This document shows positions 42,534 through 51,464 of a stretch of 64,000 nt of DNA, piece by piece. The stretch is from an uncultured Phascolarctobacterium sp. Lineage in GTDB: Bacteria; Bacillota; Negativicutes; Acidaminococcales; Acidaminococcaceae. The first letter of the stretch is position 1. The number at the start of each line of letters is the position of its first letter. Made by a program: the position numbers and the translations under genes. The notes beneath the pieces are model-generated. The model saw only the letters and a program-made list of their open reading frames with translations. It was not told where the DNA came from and did not search any database. The stretch covers positions 30,908 through 94,907 of the forward strand of contig CAAEPE010000050.1 in the NCBI GenBank assembly GCA_900757795.1. Reading direction: 5' to 3'.

Positions 42534-44377
42534 CAGAGCTGGCAGCAGGCTTCAGCGACAGCATTAAAAACGCGCTGGCGGTTCTGCCGGAAAAGCCGGG
42601 CGTGTATTTGATGCACGATGCCGAAGGCAAGGTTATATATGTTGGTAAGGCAGTGGTGCTGAAAAATCGCGTGCGCAGTTATTTTCGCAATTTGGCCAGC
42701 CATTCGCCAAAGGTTAAGGCAATGGTGGCAAAAATTGCGGAGATTGAAACCATTGTTACCTCCAGTGAGGTAGAAGCGCTGATTTTAGAATGTAATCTGA
42801 TAAAAAAATATCGCCCGCGCTACAATATCAGTCTGAAAGACGATAAAACCTATCCTTATTTAAAGGTTACGATGCAGGAGGATTTTCCGCGGCTGTTCGC
42901 AACGCGCAGACAAAGCCGCGACGGTGCCAAATATTATGGCCCCTATGCAGATGCCAGCGCAATGCATGCTACGGTAAAGCTTTTGCGCAGTATGTTTCCT
43001 TTGCGCACCTGCCGCACTATGAATCCCGACCGACCTTGCCTGAATTATCATATTAAACGCTGTCTTGCGCCCTGCGCAGGTTTGGTATCGAAAGCGGAGT
43101 ATCAGCAAATGATAAAATCTGTATGCATGGTTCTTGACGGGCGTACTGCGGATTTGGAGCGCGAGTTGAAGCAGCGGATGCAGGATGCGGCTGAAAATTA
43201 TGCTTTTGAAGAAGCTGCGCGCCTGCGAGATCAGCTGCAGGCGGTGGAGCGTTTAAACGAATCGCAAAAAGCAGTTACTAATAACGGCGGCGATATGGAT
43301 ATAATTGGCTTTGCGCAGGATATGACTGGCATTTGCCTGCAAATATTTTTTGTGCGCAAGGGTAAGCTTATTGGCCGCGATAATTTTTTTCTGCAGGATA
43401 CAGGCGACACGCCGCAGGAAGTGCTGACAGCCTTTGTTAAGCAATACTATAATGAAGCAACTTTTGTGCCTAAAGAAATTGTGCTGCCTTATTTACCAGA
43501 AGCAGACGAGCAGTCGGTAATAGAAATTTGGCTGACGGATAAGGCACAGCGCAAGGTAGAGCTGTTAAAACCACAGCGCGGCGTGAAAAAGGAATTGCTG
43601 CAGCTGGCTAATGATAATGCACTTAAACTATTGCAAGAGCGTTTGCGCAAGGGAAGCCTTTCGCTGAAAAATGACCAGCAGGCCGCCGAAGAATTACAGC
43701 AGGCTTTAGGTTTGCCCCATTCACTGGCACGAATGGACTGCTTTGATATCAGCCATACGCAGGGTAGCGAAACAGTTGCTTCCATGGTGGTTTTTCGCAA
43801 TGGCAGTATTAGTAAGAAAGATTATCGCAAATATAAAATAGTTTCTGCTGAAGGCAAGCCCGATGATTTTAAATCCATGCAAGAGGTTGTTTATCGCCGT
43901 TACAAGGATTATGAGGATTTGCCTGATTTGGTAGTTATCGATGGCGGCAAGGGACAGCTTAGTTCGGCGCTGGAGGTTATCCGCGGTCTTGGCTTGGCAG
44001 AGCTGCCGGTGGTTGGCTTGGCTAAACGCGAGGAAGAAATTTTTTTGCCGCACCGCAGTACCAGTATTCTATTAGACAGAGATAGCGCAGCTTTGCATTT
44101 AATTCAGCGAATCCGCGACGAGGCGCACCGTTTTGCCATCACTTTTCACCGTAAGCTGCGGGGCAAGCGTAATCTTGTTTCTGTGCTGGATCACGTGGAG
44201 GGCATTGGACCTAAACGTAGGCAGGAATTGTGGAAGGCCTTTAAAACCTTGGACGCTATGAAAGCCGCCAGCATAGAAGAACTAGCCGCTGTGGAAAGTA
44301 TGAACATGGCGGCAGCGCAGACGCTGTACGATTTTTTCCGCCTTGATTTGCCGGATAAAGTGCAGGTCGTCAAATAA
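42530..44377 (+). CDS. uvrC: Excinuclease ABC subunit C
   Basis: The 615-residue dual nuclease makes the 3' and 5' incisions. The GIY-YIG domain (GVYLMHDAEGKVIYVGKA) is followed by the UVR motif (ENYAFEEAARLRDQL), the RNase H-like domain (MDCFDISHTQGSETVASMVVF; VVIDGGKGQL) and the C-terminal helix-hairpin-helix (VEGIGPKRRQEL). The start overlaps the uvrA stop (ATGA). Together with uvrB and uvrA it gives a complete repair operon. Confidence 0.97.
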   Translation: MTELAAGFSDSIKNALAVLPEKPGVYLMHDAEGKVIYVGKAVVLKNRVRSYFRNLASHSPKVKAMVAKIAEIETIVTSSEVEALILECNLIKKYRPRYNISLKDDKTYPYLKVTMQEDFPRLFATRRQSRDGAKYYGPYADASAMHATVKLLRSMFPLRTCRTMNPDRPCLNYHIKRCLAPCAGLVSKAEYQQMIKSVCMVLDGRTADLERELKQRMQDAAENYAFEEAARLRDQLQAVERLNESQKAVTNNGGDMDIIGFAQDMTGICLQIFFVRKGKLIGRDNFFLQDTGDTPQEVLTAFVKQYYNEATFVPKEIVLPYLPEADEQSVIEIWLTDKAQRKVELLKPQRGVKKELLQLANDNALKLLQERLRKGSLSLKNDQQAAEELQQALGLPHSLARMDCFDISHTQGSETVASMVVFRNGSISKKDYRKYKIVSAEGKPDDFKSMQEVVYRRYKDYEDLPDLVVIDGGKGQLSSALEVIRGLGLAELPVVGLAKREEEIFLPHRSTSILLDRDSAALHLIQRIRDEAHRFAITFHRKLRGKRNLVSVLDHVEGIGPKRRQELWKAFKTLDAMKAASIEELAAVESMNMAAAQTLYDFFRLDLPDKVQVVK

Positions 44378-44441
44378 AACGCTGCTTACAATTTTGTACG
44401 ATTTTGTTCACATATTTTTTTATATCTTATTATTTAGAATA

Positions 44442-44450
44442 TGTTATAAT
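44442..44450 (+). promoter_or_regulatory. Extended -10 promoter of the rubredoxin gene
   Basis: TGTTATAAT (44442-44450) is an extended -10 element. No good -35 is seen. Confidence 0.5.
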
Positions 44451-44495
44451 GAGTGTAGTGAATTTGATAATTATTTTTGAAAGGAGCTGTCAATT

Positions 44496-44654
44496 ATGGC
44501 TAAATGGGTTTGCAATATTTGCGGTTATGTTTATGATCCGGAGGTTGGCGATCCGGATAACGGCGTAGCAGCAGGTACTGCCTGGGAAGATGTTCCTGCA
44601 GATTGGGTTTGCCCGCTTTGCGGCGTTGGCAAGGACGATTTTTCTGCGGAATAA
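44496..44654 (+). CDS. Rubredoxin
   Basis: A short 52-residue gene. It has the two Cys-x2-Cys knuckles of rubredoxin, VCNICGYVYDPEVGDPDNG near the start and VCPLCGVGKDDF near the end, which bind one iron. It carries single electrons in the cytoplasm and is a plausible donor for the superoxide reductase at 11216. AAGGAG lies before the ATG. Its own promoter and terminator make it a single-gene unit. Confidence 0.97.
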   Translation: MAKWVCNICGYVYDPEVGDPDNGVAAGTAWEDVPADWVCPLCGVGKDDFSAE

Positions 44655-44687
44655 TTTTTCTTGAGAAATTTTAATTAAAAAGGAATG

Positions 44688-44717
44688 GAGCTGGCGCTTT
44701 GTCAGCTCTATTTTTAT
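44688..44717 (+). terminator. Terminator after rubredoxin
   Basis: The stem GAGCTG/CAGCTC (44688-44693/44703-44708) is followed by TATTTTTAT. Confidence 0.7.
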
Positions 44718-44826
44718 GCAATATATACAAGACAGCGGCACGGATATATGATAAAATAAAAGCATCGGCAAATAATTTTGTCTGTTAAATATGATTTCAT
44801 TTTGGACGAATAAGGAGGATATAGTG

Positions 44827-45096
44827 ATGCAGGTTGTTTTAACTATTGTAGGTAAGGATAAGGTTGGCATTACTGCTAAGGTAGCAAATGCTTTGGCTGA
44901 TATGAACATCAATATTATTAACATCAATCAAAATATTATGCAGGGCTTTTTTAATATGGTGTTGATTGCGGATATGGAGGGTGCTAGCGTGCCTTTAGTT
45001 GAAGCTCGCGATAGAATGGCGGCTTTGGGCAGAGAAATCGGCGTAGAAATTCGTTTGCAGAGCGAAGAAATTTTTACTGCCATGCACCGCATATAG
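44827..45096 (+). CDS. ACT-domain protein (UPF0237)
   Basis: The 89-residue protein is a single ACT domain: VVLTIVGKDKVGITAKVANALAD with the ligand-site Gly, followed by INIININQNI. ACT domains bind amino acids or other small ligands. AAGGAGGAT lies 8 bp before ATG 44827; an in-frame ATG at 44791 lacks a ribosome site. It is 9 bp upstream of its usual UPF0210 partner, so it probably regulates or senses for that protein. Confidence 0.85.
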   Translation: MQVVLTIVGKDKVGITAKVANALADMNINIININQNIMQGFFNMVLIADMEGASVPLVEARDRMAALGREIGVEIRLQSEEIFTAMHRI

Positions 45097-45105
45097 GAGG
45101 CCGTT

Positions 45106-46467
45106 ATGTTATACAACGTACAGGATATTTTGGAAACTACGCGCATGATTACCGAAAATAATCTTGATGTGCGCACTATCACTATGGGCATTAGCCTGCG
45201 TGACTGCTGCCATCCTGATATTAAGGTAACGGCGCAAAAAATTTATGATAAAATATGCACTAAAGCAGAACATTTGGTAAAAACCGGCGAGGATATCGAG
45301 GTCGAACTGGGTGTTCCCATTATCAACAAGCGTATTTCTGTAACACCTATTTCTATGGTAGGCGAAAGCTGCGACGCTAACGATTATGTGCCTCTGGCTA
45401 TGGCGCTGGATAAAGCTGGCAAGCAAGTTGGCGTAAATTTTATCGGCGGCTTTTCTGCTTTGGTCGATAAAGGCTATACTAAGGGCGACCGTAATTTGAT
45501 TGCGTCCATTCCGGAAGCTTTGGCAGTAACGGATATAGTTTGTTCTTCTGTCAGCCTTGGCTCCACTAAATGCGGTATAAATATGGACGCCGTTAAGCAA
45601 ATGGGTCAGGTGATTAAAGCGACTGCCGACCGCACTGCGGATCGCGATGCTATTGGCTGCGCAAAATTGGTAGTATTTTGTAACGCTGTGCCGGATAATC
45701 CTTTTATGGCAGGCGCATTTTTAGGCGTAACTGAACCGGAGACCGTTATCAACGTAGGCGTCAGCGGTCCTGGTGTAGTTAAGCATGCGCTGGAACAAGT
45801 AAAGGACGGCGATATTGGCGCAGTTGCGGAAACTATCAAGAAAACTGCATTTAAAATTACCCGCGTTGGTCAGCTGGTAGCGCAGGAAGCAGCGCGCCGT
45901 TTGAATACGCAATTTGGTATTATAGATTTATCCTTGGCTCCGACGCCTGCAGTGGGCGATTCGGTCGCACATATTTTAGAAGAAATTGGTTTGGAAAGCT
46001 GCGGCGGCCCCGGCACTACGGCAACCTTGGCTATGCTTAATGATGCTGTGAAAAAAGGCGGTTTGATGGCTTCCAGCTACGTTGGCGGTTTGAGCGGTGC
46101 GTTTATTCCTGTCAGCGAGGACGCAGGCATGATTGCCGCAGTAGAGCGTGGCAGCTTAACCTTAGAAAAGCTAGAGGCTATGACCTGCGTTTGTTCCGTT
46201 GGTCTGGACATGATTGCTATTCCCGGCGATACTTCTGCCAGCACTATTTCTGCTATTATTGCCGACGAAGCAGCGATTGGCATGATTAACAATAAAACTA
46301 CTGCTGTCCGCTTGATTCCTGTGCCTGGTAAAAATGTTGGCGATAGAGTAGAGTTTGGCGGCTTGCTGGGTTATGCACCGATTATAGCTGTAAATAAATT
46401 CAGCGCTGAAAAATTTATTTCCCGCGGAGGACGTATTCCTGCGCCGGTAAGGAGTTTGACTAACTAA
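45106..46467 (+). CDS. UPF0210/PFL-family protein
   Basis: The 453-residue protein belongs to the UPF0210 (DUF711) family, whose structure relates to the pyruvate formate-lyase/ribonucleotide reductase barrel but which lacks a proven role. Conserved stretches include RTITMGISLRDC, GGFSALVDKGYT, NVGVSGPGVV and GGPGTTATLAMLND. The C-terminal PFL glycyl radical motif is not seen. It is coupled in an operon with the ACT-domain gene upstream and nth downstream (TAATG overlap). Confidence 0.85.
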   Translation: MLYNVQDILETTRMITENNLDVRTITMGISLRDCCHPDIKVTAQKIYDKICTKAEHLVKTGEDIEVELGVPIINKRISVTPISMVGESCDANDYVPLAMALDKAGKQVGVNFIGGFSALVDKGYTKGDRNLIASIPEALAVTDIVCSSVSLGSTKCGINMDAVKQMGQVIKATADRTADRDAIGCAKLVVFCNAVPDNPFMAGAFLGVTEPETVINVGVSGPGVVKHALEQVKDGDIGAVAETIKKTAFKITRVGQLVAQEAARRLNTQFGIIDLSLAPTPAVGDSVAHILEEIGLESCGGPGTTATLAMLNDAVKKGGLMASSYVGGLSGAFIPVSEDAGMIAAVERGSLTLEKLEAMTCVCSVGLDMIAIPGDTSASTISAIIADEAAIGMINNKTTAVRLIPVPGKNVGDRVEFGGLLGYAPIIAVNKFSAEKFISRGGRIPAPVRSLTN

Positions 46468-47105
46468 TGCTGCGCAAAGCACAGAAACAAGCTATTTTAA
46501 AAAAATTAGAAGAAACTTATAAGGATACGAAAACTGCGCTTAATTATAATTCGCCTTTTGAATTATTGGTAGCGGTAATTTTATCTGCCCAATGTACGGA
46601 TGAGCGAGTAAACGTAATTACATCCCGCATTTTTCCGCGGCTGAATACGCCGGAAAAAATGGGCGCGCTGACGCAGGAGCAAATGGAAGCAGAAATTCGC
46701 GACTGCGGTTTATATCACGCTAAAGCCAAAAATCTTTTGGGCGCCTGCCATATGTTGGTAGAACGCTTTAATAGTACTATTCCCAGTGATATTAAAACCT
46801 TAATGGAGCTGCCGGGCGTGGGTCAGAAAACGGCGAATGTAGTTGCCAGCATTGTTTATAATGTGCCGGCGATTGCCGTTGATACCCATGTTTTCCGCGT
46901 GTCCCACCGTTTGGGCATGGCCAAGGGCGCAGATCCGCTTGCTACAGAAAAGGAGCTGCAAAAAGCAATTCCTATGGAAAAATGGAGCGACGCTCATCAT
47001 TGGTTTATTTGGCACGGACGTAAAATCTGCAAAGCGCGCAAGCCGTTGTGCAGTCAGTGCGTACTGCTGGAGGAGTGTCCTTTTAAGGAGAAAAATTTAC
47101 AGTAA
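46467..47105 (+). CDS. nth: Endonuclease III
   Basis: The 212-residue DNA glycosylase/AP lyase removes oxidised pyrimidines. The helix-hairpin-helix LPGVGQKTANVV contains the catalytic Lys, the catalytic Asp lies in AVDTHVFRV, and the 4Fe-4S cluster motif is C-x6-C-x2-C-x5-C (CKARKPLCSQCVLLEEC). It starts within the previous stop (TAATG). Confidence 0.96.
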   Translation: MLRKAQKQAILKKLEETYKDTKTALNYNSPFELLVAVILSAQCTDERVNVITSRIFPRLNTPEKMGALTQEQMEAEIRDCGLYHAKAKNLLGACHMLVERFNSTIPSDIKTLMELPGVGQKTANVVASIVYNVPAIAVDTHVFRVSHRLGMAKGADPLATEKELQKAIPMEKWSDAHHWFIWHGRKICKARKPLCSQCVLLEECPFKEKNLQ

Positions 47106-47325
47106 AGGCTTAGGCATCAGCAAATTTGCATTGCTTCCCAAAAGTATAATGGGGACGCTGCAAATTGCCGGTGCCTTTTTGATTGCGGTGAACCTAAAAT
47201 TTTTTAAATAAAGCAGAGTAGATGTTCACAGTTTGTTTACGCTTGTGTTCTTTTATACGCTGCTGTAAATTGGAAAATATGATATAATAATGATGTATAA
47301 AAGTAGCTTTTAGGGGGTTATGTAA
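47106..47325. other. Intergenic region before the DUF2156 gene
   Basis: It contains a TATAAT (47283-47288) without a clear -35, and an AGGGGG ribosome site (47312-47317). No terminator hairpin or gene is convincing. Confidence 0.4.
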
Positions 47326-48210
47326 ATTTTAGAATTTAAAAAAGTAACATTGGCGCAGAAGCCATTGTTTGAAAGCTATATATCTAAATCTCATCAGCGT
47401 GGCAGTGAATGCGCCTTTTCTAATAATTATGTATGGCGCGATTGTTATAATATTTTTTGGTGTGTAGCCCATGATTTTTTACTAATGAAGGTTAAACGTA
47501 ATAATGTAGATTTTTATTTACAGCCTTTCGGTGGACGTGACGAGGATTTACCGCGGTTGATTGATGAGCTGCGTCAGGAGCATAATGGTCAGCCCTTTGA
47601 AATGCATGGTATTTATGATTTTACCAAAGAGCGTTTTGAAAAGGTAATGCCTGGTTTAGAATATGAGGATGACCGAGATAATTGGGATTATGTTTATTCG
47701 CGGGAAAAACTGTCGACCTTGAGCGGACGCAAGCTGCACGGTCAAAAAAATCATTATAACGCTTTTTGTAAAGCGCATCCTGATTTTGTTTACGAGCCGA
47801 TTACCTTTGCCAATATGCGCGAGTGTTTAGAATTTGGCGAGCGTTGGTGCAATGAGCATAAAGTGGATGACCCTACGGTAGAATGTGAGCTATATGCAAT
47901 TCAGCAGGCTTTTTTGAGCTTTGAGCAGCTGGAACTGCGCGGCGGCGCTATTCGTTTTGACGGTAAAATTCAAGCTTTTAGCTTTGGTAAAAAAATTAAC
48001 GAAGACACAGCAGTGCTGCATGTAGAAAAGGCGCGTCATGACGTGCGCGGTCTGTATACTGCAATTACCAAAGAATTTGCTGCTCACGCTTGGGATGATG
48101 TAATTTATCTGAATCGTGAGGAGGATATGGGTATTCCCGGCCTGCGTACCGCTAAGGAAGCGCTGCATCCGGAATTTATGGTGAAAAAATATAACGTATA
48201 TTTTAAATGA
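47326..48210 (+). CDS. DUF2156 (aminoacyl-phosphatidylglycerol synthase-like) protein
   Basis: About 294 residues of the DUF2156 domain, the GNAT-like fold also found at the C-terminus of MprF. Conserved features are FSNNYVWRDCYNI near the start, SGRKLHGQKNHYNAF in the middle and VEKARHDVRGLYTAI followed by YLNREEDMGIPGLRTAKEAL near the end. The start is odd. The conserved N-terminus ILEFKKVTLAQKPLF reads from ATT 47326, which has AGGGGG at ideal spacing, while the in-frame ATG at 47320 is followed at once by TAA. TTG 47350 is the next start but would lose the first residues. The natural acyl substrate is unknown. It is followed by a GNAT gene 8 bp on. Confidence 0.75.
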   Translation: MLEFKKVTLAQKPLFESYISKSHQRGSECAFSNNYVWRDCYNIFWCVAHDFLLMKVKRNNVDFYLQPFGGRDEDLPRLIDELRQEHNGQPFEMHGIYDFTKERFEKVMPGLEYEDDRDNWDYVYSREKLSTLSGRKLHGQKNHYNAFCKAHPDFVYEPITFANMRECLEFGERWCNEHKVDDPTVECELYAIQQAFLSFEQLELRGGAIRFDGKIQAFSFGKKINEDTAVLHVEKARHDVRGLYTAITKEFAAHAWDDVIYLNREEDMGIPGLRTAKEALHPEFMVKKYNVYFK

Positions 48211-48218
48211 GGTAAGAT

Positions 48219-49412
48219 ATGATTTATCGTGTAGTTAATGAAGAAAGGTTGCCTTTGGTAAAAGAGCTGTGGGATTACTGCTTTGAAAAGCAGGACGAGC
48301 CTTTTTTTCAATATTATTTTACAGAATACTGTCTGAAAAATAATATGGTTATTGGCGGCTTTGATTTAGTGGGAGATAAAGAGCGTTTGCGTACTATGGT
48401 GCATGTTAATCCCTATATGCTGCGCATCCGCGGCAAAGAACAGCTAGTGCCATATTTGGTAGGCGTGGCTACTGCGCCGGAGGCCAGAGGTCAGCACGCC
48501 TTTGCTCCGCTTTTATCTACAACCTTTGACGTACTACGTTCCGAAGGTTTTACTTTCGCTAATTTAATGCCTATCTATGCCGGTATTTACCTGCCCTATG
48601 AGTTTGCTTATTGCTATTATTGCCACCGTTACGCAATGCCTTTAGCGGAGCTTGGCCGTGAAATGGCTCAGGCGGCAGGCAGTGAGCTGATAGTAGAGCG
48701 GGAAGAGCTGCAAAAAGATATTTTAGCGCCTTTATATGAAAAATTTACCGCAGGCTATAACGGCGTGCCTGTGCGTACAGATTTTCAGTGGCAGAAGCTG
48801 TTGACTGTGCATAAATTGGAAAATGTGCAGTGCGCTGTTGTTTACAGAAACAATGAACCGTCAGGTTATATGCTGTATCGCATTGCTGACGGCTGCTTTA
48901 CTGTGCTGGAGCTTTTGACTGACGCTTATGATGCACGCAATCGTTTATTGCAATATGCTGCTATGCACCAAAGTTCGGCGCAAAAAATTGTTTGGCTGGC
49001 TCCCGCTTGGGATAAAACCTATCTTGGCTTTGCCAATCAGGAAAATACAGGCTCGCTGCAGCCCTTTATGATGACTCGCTGCCTGGACGCGCGTAGCGCC
49101 TTGAGTCAACTGGACGCACCTGCTGATATGCCGGAGAACAGCGTAGTTTTGCTGCTGACGGACAAAATTATCGACCGCAACAGCCATTTACTGAAGCTGT
49201 ATACTGCTCCCAATAAATTAGAAGTTAAAAGTACCATAGATGCGGAAGAAGTGACTATGGATATGGCGGCCTTTACGCAAATGTATATGGGCGCTTTTAC
49301 GGCCACCGAGCTGTGGGAGGCAGGCAGAGTGCGTGCTGCTGCACCGGAAAAGCTGGCGCTGCTGGACAGGCTTCTGCCTAAATGCCGCAATTTTATCAAC
49401 GAATATTTCTAA
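48219..49412 (+). CDS. GNAT acetyltransferase, Eis-like
   Basis: The 397-residue protein has an N-terminal GNAT domain (PYLVGVATAPEARGQHAFAPLLSTTF, acetyl-CoA binding) and a C-terminal sterol-carrier-like region, as in Eis-type N-acetyltransferases. Substrate unknown. GAGGT precedes the ATG. It is coupled closely to the DUF2156 gene, and the two acyltransferase folds may act in one modification pathway (inference). Confidence 0.8.
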   Translation: MIYRVVNEERLPLVKELWDYCFEKQDEPFFQYYFTEYCLKNNMVIGGFDLVGDKERLRTMVHVNPYMLRIRGKEQLVPYLVGVATAPEARGQHAFAPLLSTTFDVLRSEGFTFANLMPIYAGIYLPYEFAYCYYCHRYAMPLAELGREMAQAAGSELIVEREELQKDILAPLYEKFTAGYNGVPVRTDFQWQKLLTVHKLENVQCAVVYRNNEPSGYMLYRIADGCFTVLELLTDAYDARNRLLQYAAMHQSSAQKIVWLAPAWDKTYLGFANQENTGSLQPFMMTRCLDARSALSQLDAPADMPENSVVLLLTDKIIDRNSHLLKLYTAPNKLEVKSTIDAEEVTMDMAAFTQMYMGAFTATELWEAGRVRAAAPEKLALLDRLLPKCRNFINEYF

Positions 49413-49460
49413 GGCTGGTAAAAATAAATCGTAAACTGCATAAGCAAAGGAGGAGTTTCC

Positions 49461-51068
49461 ATGAAGATTACGTTCCTAGGTGCCGCACGTACAGTAACAG
49501 GCTCTTGCTATTTACTGGAGGTGGGCGAGAAAAAGCTGCTGGTGGACTGCGGTATGTTCCAAGGCTCTAAGCTGGTGAAGGCATTTAATGAAAAGGACTT
49601 TTTGTTTAATCCTGGTGAGATTGATGCCGTAGTTTTAACTCACGCTCATGTGGATCACAGTGGACTTTTGCCTAAGCTTGTCAAAGAAGGCTATCATGGA
49701 CCAATTTACTGTACTAAATCTACGGAGGAGCTGTGCTCTATTTTGCTGCCTGACAGCGCGCATATTCAGGAAAGCGATGCCGAATTTGCTAACCGTAAGG
49801 GTATGCGTGCAGGGAAAAAATTTGTGGAGCCTTTGTTTACGGTGGACGATGCTGACAGAGCGTTAAAGCTGTTTAGAGTGCGAGATTTTGGCAAAGCCTT
49901 TGCAGTTGTTCCCGGAGTGGAGGTAATCTTTAGAGTTGCCGGACATATTTTGGGTTCTGCTTTTATCGAGATGACTGTTACTGAGGAAGGCAAGCAGACT
50001 CGTTTGATTTTTACCGGCGACATCGGCCAGCCAAACCAGCCGATTATCGACGACCCCTCTAAGCTGCCTGCTACGGATTTTGTGATTACCGAATCCACCT
50101 ATGGCAACAGAGTGCATGAGGCGTATGATAAAGAGGGCGAATTGGCTGATATTGTTAATGATACGGTGGAACGCGGCGGTAACATTATCATTCCTGCTTT
50201 TGCCGTTGGCCGCACGCAGGTGCTGCTGTATTATTTCCAAAAGCTCATGAGCAAGGGACGTATTCCGGAGATTCCCATTTATGTGGACAGTCCTATGGCT
50301 AACCGTGCTACTGCCATTACTTTGACTAATCCGGAGGAATATGACGAAGAGGCGCGCGCTTTGTACGAAATGCAGGGAAGACGTTTAGTTGCTATGCACA
50401 ATTTGCGTTTTACGGCTACGGCGCAGGAATCCATGGCTATCAACACTATTCCCGGACCTAAAATTATTTTGTCAGCCAGCGGTATGGCGGATGCTGGACG
50501 TATTCTGCACCATTTGAAGCATAATTTGTGGCGCAAGGAATGCAGCGTTGTTTTTGCCGGTTATCAGGCAGAAGGTTCTTTAGGCCGGCAAATAATCGAA
50601 GGCGCCAAAAAAGTAAAAATTATGGGTGAGACTATCAGTGTGTGCGCTAAGATTTACAATATGAAAGGCTTTTCTGCTCATGCAGATAAGGAGCAGCTTT
50701 TAGCTTGGTATGGCGCTATGCAAACAGTACCTAAAGCTTTCTTTGTGACTCATGGTGAAATTGACGCTTCGTTGAACTTGGCTGATGAGTTGGGACGCAG
50801 ATTAGGTACGGCAACCTATGTGCCGCATTTTGGTGACTGTATTGAAATTAACGGCCAAGAGTGGCAGATTCATGCTTCCGAAGTAGTAAGGGCAGAGCCT
50901 GCGGCTTTGGAGCTGCGCAGCTATTTGCAGGGAATGGAGCGCGATTATTTGTTGCAGCGCAGCAAAATCGAGCAGATTGTTACCCGCGATGCTTCCAAGG
51001 CTGCTTTGGTACGCAAAAAGATGGAGAAGCTGCGTAAATACATGGATGATCTCATGAAGGAATTTTAA
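49461..51068 (+). CDS. Beta-CASP metallo-beta-lactamase-fold nuclease
   Basis: The 535-residue protein has an MBL domain with THAHVDHSGLLPKL (HxHxDH), a beta-CASP insert (FAVGRTQVLLYYF, PIYVDSPMANRAT) and the RMMBL tail (FSAHADKEQLLAWY, VTHGE). This architecture belongs to RNA-processing nucleases of the CPSF-73/YsxC-independent family. Substrate is unknown. It is complete, and starts after AGGAGG. Confidence 0.88.
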   Translation: MKITFLGAARTVTGSCYLLEVGEKKLLVDCGMFQGSKLVKAFNEKDFLFNPGEIDAVVLTHAHVDHSGLLPKLVKEGYHGPIYCTKSTEELCSILLPDSAHIQESDAEFANRKGMRAGKKFVEPLFTVDDADRALKLFRVRDFGKAFAVVPGVEVIFRVAGHILGSAFIEMTVTEEGKQTRLIFTGDIGQPNQPIIDDPSKLPATDFVITESTYGNRVHEAYDKEGELADIVNDTVERGGNIIIPAFAVGRTQVLLYYFQKLMSKGRIPEIPIYVDSPMANRATAITLTNPEEYDEEARALYEMQGRRLVAMHNLRFTATAQESMAINTIPGPKIILSASGMADAGRILHHLKHNLWRKECSVVFAGYQAEGSLGRQIIEGAKKVKIMGETISVCAKIYNMKGFSAHADKEQLLAWYGAMQTVPKAFFVTHGEIDASLNLADELGRRLGTATYVPHFGDCIEINGQEWQIHASEVVRAEPAALELRSYLQGMERDYLLQRSKIEQIVTRDASKAALVRKKMEKLRKYMDDLMKEF

Positions 51069-51156
51069 AGAATCCAATGGTAATAAACAAAATCCTTCCG
51101 TAATGGCACATGTGTTAAATTCAGTTAGAAAAACAAAAAAAATAACGCAAAATAAC

Positions 51157-51185
51157 TTGACAGATACAGTATGTGTTGTTATACT
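51157..51185 (+). promoter_or_regulatory. Promoter of the T-box operon
   Basis: Consensus TTGACA (51157-51162), a 17-bp spacer and TATACT (51180-51185). Confidence 0.85.
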
Positions 51186-51224
51186 ATCTATAATTTACAC
51201 AATATTGAACATTACATTATTTTA

Positions 51225-51443
51225 TCGGCTGTGAGCAGGAATAAAATAACAACGAGCTTTAGAGAGTCAGCGGTTGGTGCAAGCTGACGGAACGGAGTTA
51301 TTTTTCTCACCTGTGAGCTCTTTTTCTGACATTGCTTTGCACAATTTAGGAAAAAGCGTCAAGCTGCGTTAAGGCTCAAGAGTATAATGTAGGGTGGTAC
51401 CGCGTTTACACGCCCCTACCGACAACGTCGGTAGGGGCTTTTT
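51225..51443 (+). ncRNA. T-box riboswitch leader
   Basis: Stem I shows the AGAGAG bulge region and the apical GGTTGGTGCAAG loop. The T-box itself is GGGTGGTACCGCG (51392-51404), and a terminator stem (51412-51423/51427-51438) with T5 follows. The T-box binds uncharged tRNA to allow read-through. From stem pairing (AATAAC/GTTATT above, CAGG/CCTG below), the specifier loop reads TTTCTCA, which favours CTC (Leu). TTC (Phe) or ACC (Thr) cannot be excluded. Confidence 0.88.
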
Positions 51444-51464
51444 ATGTTGGGGGGAATAAATTTA

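Noticed and set aside
45106..46467. A pyruvate formate-lyase enzyme, as the family name suggests
   Set aside because: The glycyl radical loop and the Cys-Cys active site are not visible. It fits UPF0210 instead.
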